Assembly: GCA_013400975.1 (NCBI GenBank)
Contig: WBMZ01004635.1
Coordinates: 1 to 64,000 of the forward strand
Source of the DNA: Atrichornis clamosus
Taxonomy: Eukaryota > Chordata > Aves > Passeriformes > Menuridae
DNA: 64,000 bases
Direction of reading: 5' to 3'
Of this stretch, positions 12,300 through 25,100 are shown in pieces. The position numbers were made by a program, and so were the translations under genes. Position 1 is the first letter of the stretch. The number at the start of each line of letters is the position of its first letter. The notes under the pieces are model-generated. The model had not been told where the DNA came from, did not search any database, and saw only the letters and a program-made list of their open reading frames with translations.

Positions 12300-12812
12300 T
12301 CACTTCTGGTTCACCAATACACCATTTCTCAGGCAGATGAGTAAGGCAGAGGAGTGCCTGCATTGTGCATTTCCAAGCATACTCATTGAATTGTCTACAT
12401 CATAAAAAAAGTAGCAATTACTAATGCATTCAAATAAGAAGCTTTCTGTTGGCAAGCTACCTTGAGTATTTTCTGAAGGTAGGACTCTGTGTACTACCCA
12501 TGAGAAACAGACCACTGCAAGGAAAGGAGCAAATAAAGCAGGACACACTGAAATCAGTGTGAGTGATATTAAGGCTCTCCAGTGTGTTTCACACAGGTAC
12601 ATGTTTCTCCCTCCATCTCGCACTAGGCAATCACAGTGGACTGTGAACAAACAAGCAGAAATGGTAGCTACAAAAATGACCTGTAAAAATAAGACATCAC
12701 TATATGAAAAAGTACCTAAAAACACTCCAGTGGAAACAACACCAGCATTAACATTAACTGTGTATAACCATGTGGTGTGTTGACCCTGACAGGATGTCAG
12801 ATGCCCACTCAA
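12300..12812 (-). other. 170-codon open frame in the avian repeat, function unknown
   Basis: This is the longest open frame in the window. It starts with ATG at 12812 and ends at a stop at 12300 on the same strand as the surrounding repeat. The predicted peptide is rich in cysteine and has two hydrophobic segments that could span a membrane, roughly residues 40-57 and 80-107. I recognise no catalytic motif, zinc finger or retroviral signature. It may be a remnant of a retroviral reading frame, an element-specific small protein, or a chance frame in a GC-moderate region. No promoter or splice signal shows that it is translated. Confidence 0.3.
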
Positions 12813-13129
12813 GCTACTCTACCACTCCCCTCCTCAGCTGGACAAGGGGAGAGAAAATATAACAAAAGGCTTGTAGATCGAGGGCAGGGAGTGATCACTC
12901 ACCAGTTACTGTCATGGGCAAAACAGAATTGACTTGGGCATGTTAGTTTAAATTGTTACTCATCAAGTCAGAGTAGAGGAATGAAAAATAAACTCAAATC
13001 TTAAAACACTCCTCTCACTTCTCCATTCTCCCTGGGCTCAACTTACTCCTGATCTGCTCTACACCCTCATCAGCAGCATAGGGGGATAAAGAATGGTGTC
13101 TGTGGACAGTTTATCATACGTTGTCGCTG

Positions 13130-13610
13130 CTTCTTCCTCCTCAGGGGGACGACACCTCACACTCTCTGCCAGCCAGCACGGAGTCTTTCCCATGGGAGTC
13201 AGTCTACCGAGAACTTCTCCAAAGTGAGTCCTTCCCATGGGCTGCAGTCCTTCATGAACTGCTCCGACATAGATGCCTTCCATGAGGAGCAGTCCTCCAG
13301 GAACAGACTGCTCCAGCAGACCCACAGGGTGACAGGTCCTGCTAGTACACCTACTCCAGCAGGGTCTCCTCACTTCAAGTGGCCACAGGTCCTGTCAGGA
13401 TCCTGTGCCAGCATGGGCTTCCCATAGGGCCTCAGCTTCTTTCAGGCATCCACCTGCTCCAGTGTGGGGGTCCTCCAGGGCTCCACATGGACCTTCACGC
13501 GCTTCAGGTGGACAGCCTGCCTCTCCATGGTTCCCACTGTCCCTGATGGGCTCTGCCTTGGCCAGCAGTGGGTCCATCCCAGAGCCAGCTGGCTTTGACT
13601 CTGTGGGACA
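13130..13610 (-). repeat. Internally repetitive GC-rich segment
   Basis: Imperfect units recur every few dozen bases, with shared words such as TCCTTCCCATGGG, CTGCTCCAG, CACCTGCTCCAG and CAGGTCCTG. The periodicity is visible in the plus-strand text and leaves several overlapping open frames in this stretch, which I treat as by-products. Confidence 0.6.
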
Positions 13611-13800
13611 CGGGGGAATGCTTCTGGCAGTCTCTCACAAATGTCACCCCATCGGCTTCCTGCTACCAAAATCTGGCCACACAAACCCATTACAAGCCAA
13701 TTATTTTGGGGTGTATTATGGCTTGCTTCTGGATGCCTATCAACAGTGTTAGAATAGACACAGATATATACAGGAAAAACATGATGTCCAGATGTTTTCA

Positions 13801-15771
13801 AAGCAATTTCATATGTGTCTGAAAAATAAAAATAACTGTAACTATCATTACCTAGGAATTAAGAAAAAGGAAAGGAAGAAGAGTAGTACGAGGGATAAAT
13901 GTTTTTATCCACATAGATAAATTAATCAGCAGCTGTAGCATGACAAATATCAGACAGATGTCTCTAGGAGCTTCCTGAACTCTAACTTGCAGTTAAGTTT
14001 GGCAGACCCAATAAAAATGAGGTACAGCCAATGTGCAGCTCTTTACCCTGAGAGAGTAAGAAAAAACATTAAGAAAAGACATAGTTGATTAATATAATTG
14101 TCTCATACCTCATTAGACAGCTAACCCTTGCTGTGCATTAAAGACTTTTTCTCAAGTCTGTTCTGGCATCACATCAGAGAAATACTTTCTAAATATAATG
14201 CAGTGTATAAACAAAGTTAGCTTCAATTTTTATTGCTTGCCCCAGGGTCTGTGTTCAGTGTTTCTTGACACAATAACAGGGAGCCATGGGACTTTACCTC
14301 TCTATACACCACTTCCTCCTCTAAACTTATAGCACTTCCAGAATAAAGGAAATGCTGAGTTCAAAATTAAAGGTGATTTTTGATTTCTGGATAAAAGAGG
14401 AAATATTCAGTCTCAGCACAGCTTGTACTATGGACTTTTTCTGTCTTTGGAATAAATTATACATAAACTTTGTACAGATCTGGCAAACACATATTTTGGC
14501 TCACGATATGGAACATGACCATATGCTAACTTGACTAGGACTAGGATAACTCAGAGGATTGCTGGCTAGTACCAAAATCACTCTATCAGATCAACCTTTC
14601 CAAAAAACTACGGAAGTTAGGTTTAGCTGAAAAAATTAATTTCACTGACGTCAATGATTTTTTTTTTTACAATTTGACAGTTAGTTTGCTGTAGTGGAAG
14701 TTGAGTAATCAGTGGATCTTGTCTAAAATAAGAAACCATACATTTGAAATATATCTTGAACTAATGCTTTTTAGATTTGGAATAGTTAAGGATTTTCATA
14801 ATCTGCACTGGTTTACAGCTTTTTGTTTAAATTTAGCTGAATACTGAACATCAAAAAATCAGTTTCATTTGTACAGATGCAAAAGTCTTCTGCTGAATTT
14901 GCATAACTAGGTTTATTCTTTCTGCTTACTCTTATTGGAAGCTTTGCTTTTCAGTGAAAGTAAATACCTACCAAAAAAAAGTGAGAAAAACTACATATCT
15001 GAGTTCTCCAATATTCTAGCTTAGTTTCCTTTTGGCACTGTGGCAGAAGCTGATACATCAAGGGACCTCGGCTTTGATAATCAGATAAAAATATCTTTTA
15101 TTTTTTTAAATTCAAGGAGATTTTAGTGAAAATCTGGCTACTCCTTAGGAAAAAAAACCATATTGGACATATATGCTTCTGTGCCACTGAATTTCCTAAA
15201 ATACTTTCGGGAATGGTCATGCAGATTTATTATTTTTAAATTTTTAATCATTTATATGTATCTCTCTAAAATAGCCAATGGTAATTGCCTATGGCTCAGG
15301 ACTCTGGACCAAACTGCAGCATTTCAGTCTTGTACATGAGCCTAGTGCACTTCTTTTCATTTGGTTACTGTAGGCAGTCTAACTAACCACAAAGGAAGAT
15401 GCGGAATACTACTCGGTAAATTTAGAAAGTTCTTCAGGGAATTAGAATTTCCTTCAGACTGGTAAATTGCATTATTACCTTTGGATACAATAAAAGTAAC
15501 TTGGGGGCTGATTCACAGAAATCAGGCCACGTTATGGTAGTCTTCCAACGAATATCAGCTTCTTAACAGGACTTTTGGAGGGAAAAATGATAATCTAAAT
15601 CTATATATTCAAAGAACTTGTAATGTTTCAGGTTATATATACATATATAACATTGAATAATAAAGGCATGCCTTTATTAGAGACAGTGGGCACAGACTGA
15701 AGTAAGAGAAATGCCTTTTAAATAGTATCAGGACCCTATTACTGTAAGAATGGTCAAACAGCGGACCAGGT
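13801..15771. other. AT-rich non-coding stretch with one CRE palindrome
   Basis: No gene or repeat recognised. A perfect TGACGTCA palindrome lies at 14646-14653, in AT-rich surroundings with no nearby TATA box or CpG cluster. Confidence 0.55.
14646..14653. promoter_or_regulatory. Perfect CRE palindrome TGACGTCA
   Basis: A full-length cAMP response element sequence. One such 8-mer is expected by chance in a window of this size, so function is not implied. Confidence 0.3.
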
Positions 15772-15925
15772 TGATCTGGGGATTGTGGAGTCTCAATCTT
15801 TGCAACTGGAGTCAAACTCCAGCTGGACACAGCCCTGAGCAACCTGTTCCAGCAGACCCTGCTCTGAGCAAGCAGTGGGAGTAGGGACTTCCAGAACTGC
15901 CTTCCAGCCCCAGTCATCCCTTCAA
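15772..15925 (+). mobile_element. CR1 LINE 3' fragment, plus strand
   Basis: The stretch reads like the 3' untranslated end of a bird CR1: a word resembling 'ggattgtggagtctc', then 'agctggacacagccctgag', 'caacctgttccagcagaccc' and 'tgctctgagca', in CR1 order, running to about 15925. The usual terminal ATTCTATGAT-type repeats are not clear. The copy is diverged and 5'-truncated, which is typical for CR1. Confidence 0.8.
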
Positions 15926-18900
15926 AGTCAGCAATATCAAGGTCATGATCCAGTAAAAATAATTAAAATTGAAACCAGTTTTTCTTTAATGTGCAAAATA
16001 CTTCACCAAAAATAATAGAAATAATGATTACATATTTCAAAAGAGACAATTATCCCTATTTTCAAAGAGATTTATCTTAAACGAAATTTAATCATATACT
16101 TTGAAAATAAGTAATATACAGATAACAGCAGAAAATTAGTAGATAAAATAATTTAATGTTAATAAAAATATATATACTGTTGTGCTTTTGCAATTTTCTA
16201 GGATCACCTATAAATCCTTTTTAAGTGTTTGCAGCTAAAATTTAAAGAAAAAAAGGAAAAAATGTTAAATAAAAGGAAAAAATTATATTTTAAGCCTTAC
16301 ATGTAAAATTTAATTGACACAAAGACATTCAAGACTAAGCATCATTGCACAAGGCTTGCTGTCAACTTTGATTCTTATTTTGAATCACAGCCTTGTGCCT
16401 TAAATATTCTAGTGGCCTAAAATTCATTTATTCCTGGAGGTGTGTAGTGGAAGGACAAGAGGTAAGAAGCGTAGATTTGGCTGCTGTTGGAAAATAATAT
16501 CTGATTTAATATAACAAGAAATAAGGTGGATCCACTAAATCACTCAGAGGGTTTTGGATGCTTTAGCACTACAGATGAGAGCAAAAAGCCTTCTGCTTCA
16601 GAAAATAAAAATGAAGCTTTTGACTTATAAATTTAACTTTAAAGTACTTGAACTTACATATTCTTTCCAGATGGAAAATGTCTTTGTCTTTTGGAGGTGG
16701 CTAGTAGACTCCTCTCTCAATGATGTTTTCCCAGTTTCATTAACGAAGCAGGTCAGCAGAATGGTCCTGAGGCATGATCTCATTCCCCTCAGATGGTACC
16801 TCAAGCACTCAATTTAATGTTATCTCCTCTAGAATTGTGATTCTATTTATTCAAAAGTGAGGGTGACAAACTGGAATTTAAATTTTCCTTTTTAGTCTTT
16901 TTTTTCCCTCATCCCCTCATCTCCCAACCCAAACCAAGGGACTTCTGCACTTTCTTTCCTATCTTCAAAAGTCTTCAGCAATTAAACTTTATACCAGATT
17001 TTTGAGACTCAGGTGAACATCTAGAAGACAACTGATGCTTGGCATCCCTGGCAGACAGCTGCTCAGGCACATAAAGGTCAGCTTTCCTCGATGAGTGCCA
17101 AGCTTTATCAGATCAGAGGAGACCAATGAAGCTTTGAAATTTGACTCTGCTACTCATTCAGCTTTGTGTTATGCCATTTAGGCATTCCTTACAGTAATAG
17201 CTGTCACCATCTGTCACTGCAAAAAGAGATAATATTTGACAAAACTCCTTACTGTTGCCATTTTGATAGTGCAGAAAATAAGAGGTGAGTATTGTAGCCT
17301 TTTGCGTGCTGTATTAATTAAAACACTTCGATTTAATTTTTTTCTTTAAAAGTTAAGATCTGTCTCTGTATATACTTAGTTATATAAAGCGTAGAATTCT
17401 ACTCTCCTTTGGAGTAATCTAATAGGGTAAATGAATGAACTGGATCACTTCCACATCCAAAGTTTTGCCATATGTTTCAGTTAAAGTGAGATTCAAAGGC
17501 AGGATTCAGTTCATTAAGGTTCTTATGCTCTTGCTGCTCAGGAGGTATTTCCTTCCTTTTCCCTCCTGGATCAGTGAAAGCACTTATGCATTTTGATTCT
17601 CTTGGCACCTTACTTGGCTAGAGAGGGTACTTTTATGACACATCTTCCATTGATTAATTGATTAATAGTAACTGAAGTTTTTAATTGTTCTAATCAATTT
17701 TAACAACAACAACAAAAAAAAGGAAATATTTTCAATTTGTGATTTTTTTCTTTATGAGGCCCTGAAGTTCTTACTGAATTATACATTGCCTCTTCATCTT
17801 ATACCCTTAAATATGGCCTAAGTAGATACTTCAGAGACTAAAAATTCAAATTTCAAAATATCTATGTATGACAAACAAAAGAAATCTAACAAGTTTTCTT
17901 CTTCTTTTCCTAGTCTCTAGCCTGAAAACTCAATATTTTTGTCCTATATAAGATCTGTCACAAATACAAATGTGTTTGTCATGAGAAAAATGTCTTAGAA
18001 TACTTTAGAAAGTGACACATTAAAGTAAAACGTACTAAAAAACCACCCTGACAATGCCTCTATTCATGAAGGTATAAAAATGACAGTCATATATGTTTTT
18101 GCTTGAACACCATTAGGAACACAAAAACTAGTCACCTAAATCCTCATTACTGCTCATTGCAATTTTTCTCTCCTGTAGAAGAAAGGCAACCATAAAAGAG
18201 TGAGAGAGCTGATACTATTTGATGGGTCTCTTCACAGCCCCCGTTTTGTTAGTTTGGAAACAGAAGGTAGCTGTTGTAAAAAGAAAGTTCAATAAAGCCC
18301 CTTAGGGCTTCCAGCTCTTATCAGTATGATCAGAGTTTCTGTGGGCGAGAAGGGGCTCCTGGTTCCCTCTCGGGTGGCAGCTGTGCTCTGCAGTGAGAGC
18401 TGAACCCCCAGGAGCGCACACCCGTGTGCAGCTGACATGCTCGGGTTTAAATCACAGGCATTCTGTGCCTCCCACAGGGAACAATATTTCCTGAAAATAA
18501 TCCAATCAGACAGAGCAAGTAACTCCTGTATGAATCAAGTCTCCTTATATTATCCACACTCGAGAAGGATCGAAGAGACCAAGCTGCAGCTTTCACCATG
18601 TGGAGCTGAGTTATTTGATCACAGGATATAGTCAGGGAAAGGAGCAGCTTTGCACAGCTTAATTCTAGCCTTGAGATATTATCAGCCACTGCTTGGGGTT
18701 TGTAACAATAAACTTGCAGAAATTGAGAATAAAAAAAGAGAAAATGAAAGATTCTGAGGGCTATTTCAGTTTGAAGCAGATCGTCTTTTTAAAAGAAATT
18801 TCTTAGTATTTGATGACCTCTGGTGGACAAGGTTACATTTGCAGGTCTTCCAATGAAAATCTGTATTCTGTACCTATTTCCAGGAAAGACTGCAATGCAA

Positions 18901-21900
18901 CGTTATCAAGTTATGGCCATTTGCCCAATTACTTCACGAACTAATTCCCAACTCCAAAATTTGCATGTCACCTTCTAATTGTGAACCTACTTAAACTGCA
19001 AAATGAGCGTAAATTATTCTTTATAAAAAGTTCCCAAGATAACAAAAAAAATACTTAAGGCAACATTAAGGCAGCATGTGTAAGAACAAAACCAGCTCAA
19101 ACACAATAAAAGAAGGGGAAAATTCTGCTGGTCCCCGGTTTTTCAAAATTGTAATGTTGCAAACACCATGTTAAAATTTTCTAAATTAATTTTTCTTTAC
19201 CAGGGTAAACTATACTATTTTCTAAAGAAGTTCGCCTTAGAAATCATAGCCACCAAGTACGCTGTGCATAGTACCATGTGCATTTCCCTCATTTTAGGAT
19301 TAGCTGGAGTACAAACACTCATGTCCATATAATAGAGGAATGAATTATGCAGTCTTCTTCATAATCTTTGATTAGAAATTACAGATCTTTCCTTACACAT
19401 TCTGTGAAGACTTCTTCTCCTCTTTCCTACTCTCTGACTCCTTTTCCCTTTAACTCACCTATTCCTCAATGAGGCTCTGTCTCTATCTCTTTCCAGAGGT
19501 AGGAAGTATCTTTCTGTCACCTTCACTCCACTGCAGATACACCCTGAGGAGCATGTGTTGAGTATCAGAAAATTATCTTCCCTTACTTTGTTATTTTACC
19601 ATAATAATTATTGTATTGTTTGATCATTCAGGGTGAAAAGAATTATTATGTTCCAATGGCTTATATAAGAAGGTCACTTTTCTGACTGGGAGTTTCATTT
19701 GTTTCTTTATTATAACATCTGTGGTAGTTGGCAGAGAGTGATGATAATTGTTGGCTTTAAATTTAACTAGGAGCTGTAACTGAGAAAAAAGAATACCATT
19801 CACTCTTGTCAGTAAAACCATCAGTAGCAGTAAAATAATCAGTAAACCTAATTCTCTCAAATTGTCACTATAATCCCTTAAGAAAGAAAAATGGGATGGG
19901 GCAGAAGAACAGATTAGAAATGGCTGCACATTCCTTACAGAAGAGATATCATCGTTGTGGAGGCAATGGTCAGTGTACAGCCAGCAATAAATTGTAAAGA
20001 GTTTGTAGTCAGTGAAGTCTGACTCTTACTGGCTTCCTCATCATGCAATTCATTAAATCAGCACAGTCCTGAGCACTTCCATCTCATTCAGCCATGATTA
20101 GCTCCCTCTCAGATATCTCGAGTAATTTGGCTTTTTCTGATAAAAATAATAATAATTTTAAAATATGAATCTCTGATCTACTTCTTCACTGCAGCATTTT
20201 CTGTAATGCTATGAAGGAGCATTCAGAACATAAGCTCCCTGGTAGGCAATAATCCAAGCTACTTCAACAAGCATGGCAAAGAGGTTTTGATCCAGACTTC
20301 CAGTGAGCCATGCAGCAATGTCTCATTGTCTTTAATTTCTTCATTAAGACATCAGCACGTTGCACAAAAGGAGTACAAACTTAAAAGGTGAACCTTGCAA
20401 CACTGAGTCACAGAACTGCTCTTGCTGCTTCTGGAAGTTGGAAAGAAGATTTGCAGCCGACTCCATCTGCCCTCTGGGTGTATGAGCAGGTGCTTTATGC
20501 GAAACAAATGCTTGTGTCTCTCCCATGAACTCAGTGCTTTGAACTGCCCTCACCTTGTCTTCTGCTAAGCTGTTTCAAAGTCGAGAGGTTTTTCATTTTG
20601 AATGTAACACTAATGCAAGCAGTTCCCCTGCCAATACAGAAATCTCCTGTGACACTGAACTCTGTAAGTCTCTACCTTATTTTTTTTCCCACCAATAACT
20701 CACTCTGTCCTGACATTGAGGAAGCTGTCTTCATATGCGCTCAATTTATCCAAACATATCTTTAGATAATATTTCATGTTGAAGAGTCCCTAAAAGTAGC
20801 ATCACATAGTAAAATTAATTTACCCTTGTGACAGTCTCAGGTGGAGACAAAGCACAGTGGCATAATATTCAAATTTACTTCATTGGCAGTAGTGCAAACA
20901 TACTACAGTCAAACTAATATTCCATCCCTCCATTTATTATCTCCATAGTTATAGAAATAAACTCATTGCATAGAACTAATCTCTTCCTCATCTTTTACAT
21001 CTGACATTTTCACAAACCTGAAGCAAGAGTTTTAATAGTCATTCTAAAATTTCCCATATTTTAATTAATATGTATTTCATTAATCCCTGCCTAGGACTTA
21101 CCTACTCTTCTGTGTAAGGAGTTCATTCTACCATCTGGTGTAGGTAGCTCATTCAGTGATCATTTTTCAACCTATATTAATTATTATTTGTTTATTTCAT
21201 CATTATTCTGTATTTCATACCATATTCTGTAGCATTGCTCTTCCTTCCCTTTACCACAATGAATAATGGCTTTGTGCTTGCTGTGTCAGGTTTCCTACTT
21301 AACCTTCTTGCCCAGTACTGGGGAAACAGAAAGATAGCATGAATCACTACCAAAATCTGCTCCATTCAATATGGTAAAAGCTTGATTGAGAAAATATGTG
21401 CCCTGGGCAGCCACAGAGAAAATCATGGAGATGGCTACCAGATAACTTTATTCCCTATCTGACAGGAGAGAACAATAGGTGCGTAACTCATCTTGCTGGG
21501 CTGGTTTGTTGACAAAGACAAGGTCAATATCTACTTTTGAGAAGAATCAGAAAGGAAAACCAAGCGTTTGCAATAATGCGTCTAATGTATGGCCTGCTAC
21601 AGGTTAGCTGTAAGGTTAGGACAGCTGGACAAAACACAATGCAGTCCGTGCAACGTAGAGAAAAACTGACAGGCAACAATCTGTCTATCTCCGTTGAAGT
21701 AAAACAGCTACTGAAACAATCATATCCTCCAAAAAAGTATGAAATACAAATGAAAGAGACCATTATTTTCAACACAGTAATTATTCCTAGTAAAATGTAT
21801 GCATACTTTTTATGATAAGACAAACGAGCTTGAAACAACATATCTACCCTTCTGTGGACTGTTCAGAATTACTTCGGTGATTGTATAGAATGCAATGGAC

Positions 21901-21964
21901 TTTAGGCCGTGATATTTGCCTGTGCCATGACTGAGCACTAACACCTTATACATTTTAATGACAT
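15926..21964. other. AT-rich non-coding stretch
   Basis: No gene supported. A weak old repeat is listed separately at 17458-17521. Around 18286-18435 a poly-A-signal-like CAATAAAG (about 18290) precedes a GC-richer segment with five CpGs, which might be an unrecognised LTR end. The remaining sequence is AT-rich with frequent stops. Open frames reach 105 codons (21524-21841, minus) and overlap antisense frames. Confidence 0.5.
17458..17521 (+). repeat. Possible ancient amniote repeat fragment
   Basis: Words such as 'aaagttttgccatat', 'aggattcagttcattaagg' resemble an old amniote interspersed repeat whose copies read roughly 'attgacttcagtgggagcagg'. The match is short and degraded. Confidence 0.3.
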
Positions 21965-22125
21965 AATGTGGAGGCATTGAGGTCTAATTGATAAACCACT
22001 GGACCAAGACTTGGCATTCAGTTCCCAGCTCTACCACTCATCCCTCCTTGACTGATCTTAATTTCCATCACTCTTCTATCTCTTCCTTTCTCTGTTCCTA
22101 AAAGAGGCATAATATCTACCTTTTC
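21965..22125 (+). mobile_element. MIR-type SINE, plus strand
   Basis: The segment follows the MIR consensus in order: a 'ccactggaccaagac' word corresponding to 'gcactggactgggag', 'cagttcccagctctacca' for the core, 'cttgactgatcttaattt' for the 'gaccttgggcaagtca' part, and a final 'ttcctaaaagaggcataata' corresponding to 'ctcatctgtaaaatgg'. It is diverged, as expected for an element inherited from early amniotes. The tRNA-derived 5' part is missing or unrecognisable. Confidence 0.75.
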
Positions 22126-25100
22126 TAAAATGCACCTGTATCTTTTCTACAGAGCCGGGTTAGAAAAAGCTAATTTTTATTTGCTATTAATGTATAACTT
22201 GATAGAGATTACTGTGTGACCTTCCAGCTAAAACAGCGCAGGCAGAGAGACGTGCATGCAGCAGCCTCAACAAAAGGCTGCACTGAACACTGACATGAGT
22301 CACTTCATTTTCTTTGCCAAAAGTTAAAGATATCCTGTCACACAAACTGATGTGGCTCTATCCAGGTTGAAGGTCCAGAAGTTCTAGTTGCAACATACAC
22401 CTTGTATAAAATTTCAAGTAAGAAGAAAATATGAATGATTAGAACTTGGAAGGGACATAAGAGGGCTGAATGGTCAAAAAAAACCCCAAACAGATACTCA
22501 CAAAATTACCCCTAATACACACACACACACACACAATTAAAACAAATAATTTATTTTACAGGAATTCTATTTGTGATACTATTTACTTCATAGTACCTGT
22601 AGTGTAATGGTGATCCATGCAGACACATCCAAGGACAGGGTTTTGAAAGGGACAAAAAAACCATAAGCAACACATCAGTTCTAAAGTACTGCAACTTTAC
22701 AGAGGTGCTGAACTGGAAATGAGTAAAAGCAGCTTAAGAGCAGAAATAATGCAAACCCAAAATGTGACAGCACTTCTGGGGACAACCATGAGAAATGGGT
22801 TGTGTTTATGCATTCTGAACAGCATTACCAGGGAATGCTTTCGGAGCAGCACAGTGCCATCAGGTCACCTCTGGCTGTGATGTCTGATCATACAATGCTG
22901 GAAAGAGCCATTGCTGAATGCAGCCACTTAAGTACAACATATAGATCTTTGGAACTATTGATACAGTCTGACAAGATTGAAAATTCCCTTTGCACTGCCA
23001 GTGGAAGACCTCACAAAATCTAATAAAGTGTTGGACAGCGCAGGTTTCTGAAGACATTAAAAAAATAAATGTTCCCTGACTAATCTAATCACAAGAAGCA
23101 CATAGCACAAGAGACTAGTCGCTACTACAGCAGTCTATGAAAGACAAGATTTTGTATAAACAAAAGGCAGGAGTTACTCTAACAGATTCAAGTTGTGACA
23201 TCATGAGGAAATGTTTTTGTAACTAATTTCAGACGTCAACATGAGACAAATATGCACTTTAAGGGTGCAATTCATCTGACCTGTTTGAAACACCTAGATG
23301 AAGTGAGGTGAGAAAAAGAGCACTCTGAAACGGCAGATATTAAAGGAGTCTTGGGTGAGTTGCTCAGACACACAGGTCTACATACAAGACACCTGCATCT
23401 GACTAGGTAATTCCACCCTATGAGATTGCATTTTGAGAAAAAAGGCTTTTCTAAACCAAGCCAAGAGAGCCCAGCCAAGTTTTTCTCAGCATAGACTTTT
23501 TCTTTCACTAAGAATGCAGTTCTTGGGGCACAGTGTAATAATGAATCTTGCAAATCAAACAACCACGAACACTTTCCCTATGTAAACTACAGACTGCAGA
23601 AAGGAGGAATTTGGACTCAGGTCTACTGGATGATGTGTTAAACAGTGCTTTTGCTTTAAAGAGACCTTGCCATCACCATCATCAGTTCACTTTGTTCAGG
23701 ACAGAGGAGGGAAAACAAGCCATAACTCTGGCTGAAAGTGTTTAAACTCTCAAAGAATTACTAATTATATTTTATTTCTGGCAACAGTGCATTTCCCCCA
23801 GGACAATGTGGGGTTTTAACTTGTATCCAGTAATGGCTGCCTGTTTTTGTTGTCTCACACTGAACAAGCTACAAAACCTACACAAGCTACAAGCTACAAG
23901 TCTCTTCTAGGAGCTAATATTTCTGCAGCCTCCCTTAGGGAAGTCATGACTCTGCTCGAGATAATTAATATTATCTTCTCCCTTCAAGTTACAGCTTTTG
24001 GAAAAACATTTTGCTCTAACTGCCTTTTTTCTTTTTGGAGCCTAGCCAAAAAAACAGCAGAAGTGATATAGGGAAAGAAAGCAGAGGAGTGTCTGTACCA
24101 CTCTAACAGGCTTGGCGTAGGCTCAGGACGGCAGTAACCTCAGATAAGAGCTCTTCTTTACAAACAGGAGGGTTTCCCACCCCCACTCACCAGATCATAT
24201 AAACAATGATGGATAGGTAAAATCACATGAACCCTCTTTTCTCTACAGCTGACTCCACAATTCATGATGGCACAAGAGAGACAGACAGCACAGGCAGATA
24301 TTCAAGCTCTAAATCTCTTAACACCAGGGCCATAGAGGTCACTGATGCCAATGATCTTTTACTTTAGTCTTGATAGAATCTGGCCATGCATCAGCTGGGT
24401 ACTACATGAGCTCCACATACTTGTTACTCACCTTAACTAGGTTCTTTTTCCTGCTCATACCTCATTCCTTTAAATCTGCATAAATGAAACACAAGTGCTC
24501 GTTATCTGAGTGATGACATTATAAGAAGCTGCTTCTCTTGTCTCCATGAGATGCTTACCTTGAGACGCTAGCATGGGCTGGGAGAAGGAGTCCTGACAAT
24601 GATACAGGAATCACAAGTTTCTTGACTATCAGGAAAAATTCCCTGACAAGGGAAAATTTAAGAGATTTGAAATATTTGTTCCTTTATATCTTGTGCCCAG
24701 AACATCTGAAGGTTTCCTCTAAAGTTTCCTTGTGCCCTCTCCTATGATCTGTAGATGAATAATCCTGCTGTTTTCAGATAGAAAAAGTTATGTCCTTTCA
24801 GCATATGAGCGACTGAATTATTTTGTCTCTTACCAGCAGTTTCATATGACTATCCAGGGAGAAAAAATCCATGCCCCTGATACTTCTTTCAGCAGGAGAT
24901 CGTGTGTGTAAGTATTATTAGGCTTTTATACCAGATAATAATCCGTGGTGGAAAAAATAGATACAATAAGATCAAGTGGCAAAACCTTTGAAACGGCAAT
25001 AATGTTGGGGGCAGGACAGGACAAATGGTGACTACTTTAGATGGAACCACTTGGCCTTATCATTGCAACTGCTAAAAGGCTGTACTTAGACACTTTATAT

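Larger units (their letters stand above)
12280..13800 (-). mobile_element. GC-rich avian interspersed repeat (probably ERV/LTR-derived)
   Basis: Read on the minus strand, this region matches a repeat I recognise from many bird genomes. It has a GC-rich part of imperfect short units built around 'ctgctcca', 'gtccttc' and 'cccatggg' (about 13130-13610), then a stretch with an ATAAA-type signal (about 12985), then a conserved block ending near 12775 next to GTGTGTTGACCCTGACAGG on the plus strand. A minus-strand open frame of 170 codons follows (12300-12812). Composition is clearly GC-richer than both flanks. Substitutions relative to the remembered form indicate a degraded copy. The exact family name is uncertain, both ends are approximate, and I found no target-site duplication. 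Confidence 0.65.

Noticed and set aside
13059..13801. Overlapping open frames of 60-119 codons on both strands
   Set aside because: They result from the GC-rich internally repetitive part of the bird repeat and not from a gene.
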